From NCBI GenBank assembly GCA_030737875.1, contig CM060921.1, positions 401,180,192-401,244,191 of the forward strand: a DNA stretch of 64,000 nt. The letters are read 5' to 3'. The position numbers and the translations under genes were made by a program. Below the pieces are notes generated by a model. That model did no database searches and was not told the origin of the DNA. It was given only the letters and a program-made list of their open reading frames with translations. Positions 54,662 through 64,000 of the stretch are shown here, piece after piece (position 1 is the first letter of the stretch; every line of letters starts with the position of its first letter). The DNA is from Allium sativum (Eukaryota > Streptophyta > Magnoliopsida > Asparagales > Amaryllidaceae).

Positions 54662-57600
54662 TGTAACAACTCGGAATTTTGGGGCAATTTAAATTTTTTT
54701 TATTTTTAGAAATTTTATTGGAAATTACGTGAGAAATCCTTTTTACTCAAAATTATTTCATTCATGAGTGAATTTATATAAGATTCCATGTGAGATTTCT
54801 TTATTTTGAAATTGAAATTAAAATATAATATATATTTATATTTATATTGATTTGATTGTGGTTGTGATGATTGGCTAAATTGTATTGTTGTATGCTTTGC
54901 TGAATTATATATACAAATATGTCACTTTGTTGATCATGCTATATTTAAAACAAATATGTCACTTTGTTGATCATACTATATTGAAAACAAAAATGTCACT
55001 TTCTTAATCATGGTATATTGATATAAATTCGTCATTTTTTTTTTATTATAATTGACGATAGAAAATTGTTGAATTAGAATTGACGATATATAAATTGTCA
55101 CCTTCGATAATAAAAGGATTACATTTTGCTATATCATCTAGTGATAATAATAAAAGAAAAGATTACCATTTTTGTTAATGTTGTCTCATTATCATTTTTG
55201 TTAATGTTGTCTCATTAGTAAAGATTATCACTTTTGTTAATATTGTCTCGTTAGTATAAGATTATCACATATATTAGAAACTGTCATGTTACTTAAAAAC
55301 ATCGTTATGTTAGAAATTGACATGTTAGACAAAATTATCATCTTGTTAGAAGTTGTCATGATAATTGAAATTACCATCTTGTTAGAAATTGTCATGTTAA
55401 TTAAAAAAAAACATCGTTATATTAGAAATTGACATAGTAGACAAAAATACCATCTTTGTTTGTTTACATATGTCATATAGGTTGATTTAAAATTGATAAA
55501 TTATATATATGTCATGTAGGATTGATTTAAAATTGACAAATTATATATGTCATGTATGTTCTATTTAAATTGATAAATTATATATGTCTTGTATGTTCGA
55601 TGAGAATTGATAAATTATAATTGTCATTTTTGTTAAAAGGCACATTGAAAAAAAAAGATAACATTTTTGTTGAAACATGTACGTTAGATTAAAAATGACA
55701 TTTTTGTTAGGAAATGTTCATTAGATTAAATATGACATTGTCATTAGGAAATGTACTTTAGATTAAAATGTCATTTTTGTCATGAAGTGGTTAATAAGAT
55801 TAAAATATCACTTTTGTCATGAAATGGTTAATTAGATTAAAATGTCATTTGTGTTGAAATCATGTTATTTAAACAAAACATGTCATCTGTGTCAAAATCA
55901 TGATATGTAAATTAACATGTCATTTTGTTAGTAAATGTTGCGTTAAAATAAAACTGTCACCTTGTCAGTATATGTTGTGTTAAAATGGTCAAAAATATAA
56001 GTATCATTTATGTTTGTATGAAAGGAAAAAAAAAAGAGCAGTTCAGGCCCTCATAAATTTATTTTGAATTATGAATGGCCGCATTTATTCTCTTTTCTTT
56101 CACGCATTTATTCTTTCCATTCCATTCCAATTATTCTTTCTCCATCTTCCGTTTATTCTCTCTCCATTCGCATTTAAGTTTATTTTCCACCTCTTGTTAC
56201 ACAATAAAAATTCAATTATGTACATTTAAAAACTACAATTTAATGTATAAATGAGTCATATAAAGGGGTCAGGTATGGTAAATTGTGTGCACATTAAAAT
56301 TGGCATTTAATGAATGTATGAATCTTACAAAAAGATGTATTGTTAGAAAATATGCTGACATTAAAAAAATCTACATTTTTTTTTTAGATAAGAGGATTCT
56401 AGTATAATAAAATGTCTTAGAAACTTTAATGACATTTATCAATGTATTGATTGAAATATTTCTATCTAATAATATTAAAGTTAAGAATATTACTTTGTGT
56501 CCATTATTCATATAAAACCTTTTGATACATGTTACTTAAAAATACGCGTTTTGTAATAAAAAAAAAAAAAAAAAAAGAGGAAAAAAAATAGTTGCCCAAC
56601 ATAAACAATTAGATAAAATAAAGCAAACATTTAATTTGTTTGTCAATATGAAGAGACATAAGGGGAGAAATAATTTGTCCATTTATTATCCCTCTCTTTG
56701 TAATTTACTTCCGAAATTTGAATAATAAAATATATAATAACAAAAGGTGTGGTCCCATCACGCCTAGTCAGCTAATTAAATCCTTGGTAACCTACTATAT
56801 TGTAATAGGCACGTTAGGGAAATAAAACTAAAGAGCTTAAAATCAGGATTAAAATATATATAAAAAGCTAATAGAAAATTCCAAAAACCCTATCTCCCCA
56901 AACATAACATAGCCGCCGCCCCTTTATCTTCAATGGCTGAAACGCAGCCCTCCTCTTCTCCTTCTATCTCCTCAATTTCTCAATGGTTTTCGAAAAAAAA
57001 AAAACTCCCAACACAAGATCGAAGGACTCGACGTAGGAGAAAGGGATTTAAACGGGAGGGTAACACTCTTTCAAAAGTTGTTATAGTTAATAATTTAATA
57101 ATTTATTTATTTAAATTTTCCAATGTCTAAACACGTGTATCTCATTCAAATCTTAACGAAATCCAGCGAAACGAAAAATGCTGGGATCGTGAGGCGGAGA
57201 CCTATGGGATGGGACGGATCGAAATAGAAAAGGAGCGAATTTGGATTTAAGACAGATTCAAATCTAAACAGACGAATTTTGAAGGAATGAATATCGAGGT
57301 GAGATATTCTGAACTTTTAATTAAATCTAAATTTAATTATTTTCTCTTGCCCTAAAAATCTTTGGATAAGCATGTTTATGTGAGAATTATCTGAAATGTA
57401 TGTATGTATGATAATAATGAAATTGCATTGCTGTTTTTGTTATGATGATATTCATATGGATTGCAATGTTCTGATTCTATGTGTTGACTCGGGTATATAT
57501 TATTATATTTGAATCATCGATTGAATGGATTGGAATAAATAAATTGGTTGTGGCATAACTTGAATAGTAGTTGGGTTTTGATGACGTTGGTTATTTAAAC

Positions 57601-58568
57601 CAAAAAGTTTGGATTTTTATTTTATTATTAAAGTCAAAAGGATTTGTGTTTATTATAAAAGATAATAACTTTTGGTTTTGTTACAAAGATCATAACTTTA
57701 TTTTTATATATAAAAGATGAAACCTTTGTTTTATTTTTATAAATGAAATCTTTGTGTTTAGGTTAAAAACCCTCTATTTTTATAAATGAAAACTTTGTGT
57801 TTGTAAAAAATAAAAACTTTATTGTGTTTTTATTTTTTATTTTATTTATTTATTTATTAAAGGTGAAAACCTTGTTTTGTTTATTGAAGATGAAGACTGT
57901 AGTTTTGTTATGAAAGATTAAAACTTTATTTTATAAGATTGAAACTTTAATTTCTTTTTATCTGTTGTTGTTGAAACATTATGAACCAACTTATTGTTTT
58001 GATTTGTTGGAATTATGAATCAACTCATTTTATTGAAACAAAGTATAAACCTTTATTTGTCTTGTTGAAATAAAGTAAAAACTTTTACTTGTTTATTGAA
58101 ATAAAAGCCAAACTTTTTTATGTTATTTTGTTAAGAATAAAAAGCCAAACTTTTTATGTTATTTTGTTAAGAATAAAAAGCCAAACTTTTTATGTTATTT
58201 TGTTAAGAATAAAAAGACACAAGCTTTATGTTTCTTTGTTAAAAATCAAAATACCCATTTTTATGTCACGTTTGTTAACATAATATCAATGTGAATTTGT
58301 ATGCTATGACACCCCAAAACTATAAGCATGTTAATTTGTATGTCATGACACCAAAACCATCAGTGTGTCATTGTGAATGTTTTGACGCTAAAATCACCGT
58401 TGTGTTAATTTAGTTGAGACGACATGAGAGTCATCGTCATGTTGTATAATTGCAATGCATCAAAATATACTTTATGCAATAACAAACATAGTTGAATTGC
58501 TATTTTTGGTCGCACTAGAGTTGGCGAACAAAAAAAAATATGACTTATGCAATAACATATATAGTTCA
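54662..58568 (+). mobile_element. Element F 3' LTR, first part
   Basis: Near-identical to 46715-50606, including U3 repeats, TATA box, the 65-codon frame and the 36-bp triplicate. The main difference is the patch at 57193-57233. It is cut by G after GTTCA at 58568; the rest lies beyond the window. Confidence 0.9.
56933..57130 (+). CDS. Small leader ORF in the F LTR, second copy (uncertain)
   Basis: Same 65-residue product as 48986-49183; the sole change I noted is a synonymous CAA to CAG at the glutamine codon. In a 3' LTR this copy would be read only if the LTR promotes transcription into flanking DNA, here into element G. Confidence 0.28.
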   Translation: MAETQPSSSPSISSISQWFSKKKKLPTQDRRTRRRRKGFKREGNTLSKVVIVNNLIIYLFKFSNV

Positions 58569-58778
58569 TGAAACGAACCGGAATTTTCGACTCCGAAAAT
58601 CAACATCAAACTACCATGTTGACCATTCAGACATCGAATATTCCAGATCATTAATAGAAGAAGTTAGAGGGTGAGAATAGATAAGGTAGAAATATTGAAT
58701 AGAAGAAGAAGAAGAAGAAAGCAACACCACACAGAGTCTCACATCGCAGCGGAACAAAATATAATACAGAAATAAATC

Positions 58779-58784
58779 TTTATT
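58779..58784 (-). terminator. Predicted polyadenylation signal of element G
   Basis: The minus strand reads CTCAATAAAGATTT about 210 bp before the LTR end, downstream of TGTACTCTGATACTGTAAG. Confidence 0.4.
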
Positions 58785-59071
58785 GAGAGCTTTGAAAATA
58801 CTTACAGTATCAGAGTACATCAACATCTGGACAGTGATAATCTGTCCTCATACACACAGCGGAATACTAATAATATCATACATCTGGACTCTTCCAGCTC
58901 GTCTCTTCACAGTAGTCGATAACCTGAACCTGTACAACCCGGCCTAACCCGAGCATTTACAAAACACCGGGTCAGTCTGGTGAACCAGAGTGAGATAAAC
59001 TCGCACAGTAATAAGGGTGAATCATCCCATCGTGATTTTAAAGTTCAAAACCTTTTATAAAGAAAAGGATA

Positions 59072-59121
59072 ATCGTAAGACCAAATCCACACATAAATAC
59101 GGACGGTTTTTCCCTTACGAT
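59072..59121 (-). other. LTR-end hairpin with conserved CTTACGAT stem (element G)
   Basis: In sense, ATCGTAAG pairs with CTTACGAT around a loop of about 34 nt starting GGAAAAACC. Compared with B (ATAGTAAG/CTTACTAT) the central pair has changed A-T to C-G on both strands. Confidence 0.8.
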
Positions 59122-60529
59122 AACCCAAAACAGTTTTGAAACAATATCTTTTCTGATATTATAATAATGTCTAAACACAAGTAAATATAATCTAGTAGAA
59201 CGCTTGCATCTCACGCTCTACATATATAGTATACAATCAAAACCGCAGGCGTTTATTGGAAATTGGATTCCGACTTGACAAGGTATGGGTCCACCTTCCG
59301 ATAGTGTATCTCTAGAGACGAATACACTGGGTTCAACAAGAACTTCTTGCAACCCGGCCCTCACATGACCGACCACTCATTTCGCTTGAGTGTATCGAAT
59401 GTATATCACCGACGGTTGGGATCAGCAACCGTCTCCCGACAAGGGACAGCATCGAAACATAGATTAAAGAAGCAAATAGGATTTCCTCTAGATAGGTGAT
59501 CATACACCCTAATGGGAGCGACCCACATAGCCATGTTGCCTGCCCGATTTTTGTCATCTCCTGGTTGATGAGGCTTGAGGTCTAGATTACTCTTAATCAT
59601 CTGGTCGTCATTCACTTTGAATGCCACATCGTCAAATCCATCAGATATCACTAATTGATATCCACAAAAATACTCTAGCTGGAAGCTACGAGAACGGCAA
59701 TTCCCTGCCAACAACTATCGTACGTTTGAAGAAATCAACGTACGTGATCCTTCGGAAATACTCTGTCAGACATTCGTCCATATACGTCATCCAGGAACAG
59801 GATGAACCGAAGGCACTCTCCTATCGCATCCATATAGGAATCACCCCATGGATCAGTAGCGAGAAGTCCTTGCAACCCGTAGATTCCAACCACGACAGAA
59901 TCACAGTTTATCTCTGCTTGCCAGGCAGAGAACATTAGTGGTCCTTCCGTTTATGAAAACCCACGGTCTTCAATGCTCCATCTCGACCATCTTCTGAGAT
60001 CTTCACGTATTTGTTGGTCGGAATGGTTTTCGAATATAAATTCGATCTCGGTCTTTCCCTACCAACAATCGTATTGGACATGATTTGATAGTCGGTGTTT
60101 TAACTATCAAAATAAACAGTGTTTCAAACATGACACTCCAATGAGTTCACTGATTCAGTATTTAGCATCATTTGGCCTTTGACAATCTAATTTCCTTTTT
60201 GTTAAATTGAAACTTCCAATTCTTTTACTATTCAAAAATATGATATTTGAATAACTCTAATTGATTAATTAACATTCGTCTTAACTTCATTCGCTTGACT
60301 CTAGATCGCAGCGATCACAATGGTTACGCCTGATTCCCTTAGGAAACATCCGACCGCCGTAGGCTATCTGTAGCCCTGCGAATTTCGCTAGCAGTCGTAC
60401 GCAATGGCAACTTAGCCGAATAATTATGTTTGGCTAATTCTATCTTGAATAACTATATTCAATTACCCATTTAAAATCTTCTTCAAATCATCCTTTAAAT
60501 TCGGAAATCCAATCAGTTTTAACAAAGAC

Positions 60530-60720
60530 ATTTATAGCACATATGTTATAACAATAGCGTTATAATTACTATTTAGATTTACAAAACAACAGCGCTATAA
60601 TCGCTGTTTAGGTTTACAACCCATTTACTATAGCAAAAGTGTTACAATCGCTATATTAGATTTACAAAACATATATTATAACAACAGCGCTAAAATCGCT
60701 GTATAGATTTTCAACCCATA
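60530..60720 (-). repeat. AACAGCG...CGCTGTT palindrome array (element G)
   Basis: Four units of roughly 45-60 bp, for example AACAGCG-CTATAAT-CGCTGTT and ATAGC...GCTAT, separated by TAGATTTACAAAAC. Similar but weaker CGTTACAATAGTG motifs occur in C near 20270-20300. Confidence 0.7.
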
Positions 60721-63700
60721 TCCACTAACGTCTCTTACGATTACCAACTAATACTATCTTCAGATAATCCCAATGTTGTTCAAGTTGGGGTATTTTAATT
60801 ACCTCTCAGACCTTGATCAAACAACGTTCTCATCCTCAGATAAATGTCAGTTGTAATCCAACACCAAAATTCCACTCCAGTCTCAAACAAATCCCATTTA
60901 TAAATTGGGTTTAGTTATACAATCTTATGACCCATTTCTTTATCCCCAAATTTCACTTTCTATCAATCCCCTTTCAATTATTTTCAACCCTTATCCACTT
61001 TGGAGATCTTATTTCCCTTGTCCCATTTTTACTTGATTTCACTCTCACGTAATGTTGATGTAAAGTTAATGCTTTACACTTTAAATCTCACTTAAAACCT
61101 CTGGTTTATAATAAACCCTTTTTATCGTAATCTCCTTTCACTTAATTCATATAATTGAGTACGTTTATTTCCTTTCACCATTCAATTGGCTTGCATCTCA
61201 CATTCGGTAACCTTTTAAACGAATTCTCATTTAAAAATATATTCCTAACTTTATCATTAATCAAAATAATAACTTATTTCAAACATTAACTACTTTAGTA
61301 GTTAATCCCTTTATTAACTAAATTAAATATTAAATCCCTTTTAAATCCTTATTTAAATTCAAACAATGTTCATTTAACTATTTTAGTCAAAACACATTAA
61401 CTTGATAAACAATTCTAATTCCAAACGGTCGATTTAATTAACTCAAAAACTTGATTATCTCATTAACCGATTTTAACAATCCTTGCTTTAAATTAATTAA
61501 AAATATAATTAATTTAAATAAATTCTAATTATTTGTTTTATTTACCAAACAATGATCAAAGTTAACTCTTCGATTCATTTCTTATTTTCATACTTGAAAA
61601 TCTGATTAACATCAGCATATACTTTATAAAATAAACCAACCATAAATCAAGGTCTTAAATAAAATATTTATTTAATTCTCTTTTATACCTTATTCAAATA
61701 ATATATTTCAAGATCTGAGTCCAGTTATAAAATAAACTTTATAACTTCACTTTTATCGACTCACCTAACGGTGAATCCATATCTATAAACCGGTTGATTT
61801 TTAAAGGCCATACTCTGCCAAACACTTAACCAATATCACCTATTGGTTCGAACCAAACAGAGGTTGAATATTCAGTCAAACATCAACCATCAAATCAATC
61901 ACACAAACAGATCAGTTCATATATGATCATATGAAAATAAATAATACATTTGAGGGATCCGGTTGGGTCCCTCCAACCTGTTCTTCCCTGTATTCAAATG
62001 GTTATCCCAAATCAGACAGTTCAGTTTTGTTTAACTGATAAACTAAATAACGACCATTTTAACATCAACCATAAGCAATTCAAACAATGCAACCATTTTT
62101 AAACATGTTTATAAATAAACATGACCAACCAAGGTGAGTCACCTTTATTGGAACCAATCGTTAAAAATAACGATTTGGTATTTTACTGAAATTAAACACA
62201 GTTTAATTTCATCGTTTAAATCCACAGTTAAATAGATAACTGGCAAAGAAGTCAACCATTGGCAAGCAGAGCACACAAAAACAAAAACACCCAATTTATA
62301 TAAAATATAAAAAGGGTAACTGAGTGAGATTAACTCACCTTGAATCGATTTTCCGTGAAAACGGTTGGTTTCAGTTGATCCCAAATGCGTTTAAAACAGC
62401 TTCAAAATATTTGTGTTTGTCAATATGAACCGGACACCACTTGCTTCCTCGTTTTGCATTCGTCGATACGGTTCTATTGCTCTTGTTCCATCCGAGTCTG
62501 ATAACACAATCATATAAATTAAATATGGAGTTTACTCTTTAATTTAATTTAATTTTATCCATATTCAAATAATAATTTACTAGCTATTCTTAGTTACGTT
62601 TATTGTTAATGTCGGTTTGATACCAAAAGAACTAGGCACTTTTAAAACATCTCACTATATACTTAGGCATGGTTCCAACGAAAATGACCTGGCTTTGTAT
62701 ATTTTAATTAATGACTTAATTAAGTAAATTAAACTTCATTTGGTAAATTTGAGTACTAGGTTAGGCATGTTTACAAACCAATCCGGCATCTATAGATATA
62801 CAATCAGGCCACGTACACAAGATCAGGAATTACCATAGTTAGCCCACGTTTAAACATGAATTTATCCTTAAATATATTTAGGAAGTTTAAATGTTATTAA
62901 TACTTTTTAACCTAAGACACTACAAATACAATTAGGCCCATTGGAATTTCAATACTCAGGCCACAGTAACTTTGTTAATTAACTATTCAATTGCGTTTCA
63001 AAACTAGATTAGGCCAAAACAAATTTCGGTTAAACAAATGTAAACACGTGATTAGTTAATAGGGTCAGACATATATTAAACTGGTTAGGCTCAAATAAGG
63101 GTATCATTAAAACATGCTTAGGCTTATTAAAATGAAATTAGCCATTTTAAAGTCCACGTTCAACTTACTGTTCATCCTTTTCACACGCATCCGCATCCTC
63201 ATGCCACCCTACAACTTCATTCAGCACGATTCCTTCATGCTGCTGCTCTTCGCCTCTACACATGCATGCACCCTACCTCTAAAACACGTCCGCCCATGCA
63301 ATCCTCCATTTGATTCCACCGTGATCAACTCCCCCTTCTTACTGTTTCCTTCCCCCTTCCCAGTTCACTTGTTCACGTCTTCATCAGTCACGGATCCACT
63401 TAAAAGTCACTCACAGCCTCTCCGTTTCACATTTGAACCTTTAACCCCTTGCATGCGCCATACTGTTCCCGTCCAACACCATGAGTCGCGACCCCGCAGC
63501 CCCTCCATTCGTCGACAAAACCCCATGGCCCAGGCAACTTCGAGCTCAAATCCGGCCTCATCATCCAAGGGAAAAGCGATGATGACCGTTGGTTAGCAGG
63601 GGACCGTCGAAATCTTCAAGTTTTCAGTTGGGGCCTTCGATTCATGGGATAAAACGAGAGAAATTAAGGGGAAAGAGGAGTCTTTTCAAATGGGAAGGGG

Positions 63701-63923
63701 GGAAAGATCTCGTGGCCATTCGAAAATGTGCCAGTCGAAATAAGAGAAACTGGAGGATTTATAATGAAAGAGTCTTGGGTGCCAAGGAATTGTCATTTTC
63801 ATGCGTACAGTAATATGTTGGGACAAGGACCGACAGACTTTAATTCTTCTTTAATCCACCAGCTAATGTTTCGCAGATTGAATTGAAGCCTTGCAGTGGT
63901 TAACATCTTGGGGAGGGTATGCT

Positions 63924-63933
63924 GTATATATAC
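63924..63933 (-). promoter_or_regulatory. Predicted TATA box of element G
   Basis: GTATATATAC, equivalent in place to the TATA box of B. The sequence is palindromic, so strand is inferred from the element orientation. Confidence 0.4.
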
Positions 63934-64000
63934 ATGGTGAGCGTGAAAGATGGACATATCGTAGGAGGGTAGCTGTGTATTTCGAAGTATAGGGCGGTAG

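Larger units (their letters stand above)
58569..64000 (-). mobile_element. Element G LTR (partial, runs off the window)
   Basis: On the minus strand the LTR ends GGTTCGTTTCA at 58569. It resembles the LTR of B in order and in patches: GAAGTTAGAGGGTGAGAA, GTAGAACGCTTGCATCTCACGCTC-type sequence, the CTTACGAT hairpin, and GAACCGAAGG...CTCTCCTA. It is a diverged relative of B. The preceding bases GTTCA would be the target duplication in F. It has a TATA box near 63928, an AATAAA signal at 58779-58784 and a palindrome array at 60530-60720. The longest frame (63114-63596 plus, 160 codons) is antisense to the leader region and has no domain. The LTR is at least 5.4 kb. Confidence 0.82.

Noticed and set aside
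63114..63596. 160-codon frame at the right edge
   Set aside because: Antisense to the leader of G, pyrimidine-rich, without any recognisable domain; the related place in B gives only short unrelated frames.

Overview
The window looks like nuclear DNA of a flowering plant with a repeat-rich genome. It is AT-rich, I recognise no host gene, and nearly all of it is nested LTR retrotransposon sequence. The elements have ends of the TGTAAC...GTTACA type, a primer-binding site (PBS) matching the 3' end of initiator tRNA-Met (TGGTATCAGAGC and variants), and a 13-nt purine tract (PPT) preceded by a TTTCGAGGACGAAA-like box. This combination is typical of plant Ty3/gypsy chromovirus-type elements, close to the Tekay/Del style. 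No reverse transcriptase, integrase or protease is present. The only recognisable protein relic is a broken Gag nucleocapsid piece (22753-23190, minus). The species cannot be named from the sequence.

Layout, with elements named A to G. A (plus strand) contributes the end of its internal region (1-965) and a 3' LTR (966-4488 and 17651-18228). B (minus) is complete, 4489-17645, inserted in the LTR of A with target duplication GGAAC. 18229-18590 is unassigned. C (minus) has a partial 3' LTR to 22036, an internal region with the gag relic (22037-24069), and a 5' LTR stub to 24491. D (plus) cuts C at 24492: 5' LTR 24492-26212 plus 41204-44554, internal 44555-45846, 3' LTR from 45847. E (minus) is complete, 26213-41198, inserted in the 5' LTR of D with target duplication TGGAC. 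F (plus) cuts the 3' LTR of D: 5' LTR 46715-54270, internal 54271-54661, 3' LTR from 54662. G (minus) cuts the 3' LTR of F at 58569 and runs off the window. G therefore lies in F, F in D, and D in C.

The striking point is the shape of these elements. LTRs are 4.1 to 7.6 kb, while internal regions are only about 0.4 kb (F), 1.0 kb (E), 1.2 kb (B) and 1.3 kb (D) and carry little more than PBS and PPT. They must be non-autonomous and moved by proteins made elsewhere. Predicted TATA boxes near the LTR start and AATAAA signals near the LTR end imply R regions of roughly 3.5 to 5.7 kb.

Three conserved RNA-like structures with compensatory base changes recur in different families: (1) a 37-nt hairpin just downstream of the PBS, in 1-3 tandem copies (B, C, D, E, F); (2) a hairpin closed by NNNTAAG/CTTANNN near the 3' end of the LTR (B, D, E, F, G); (3) a 93-nt module in tandem pairs (A and F). 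Most families also have arrays of short palindromes in the LTR. These cis elements, not proteins, are the conserved content and the best candidate for an undescribed system: a giant-LTR retrotransposon group that parasitises another element through structured RNA signals.
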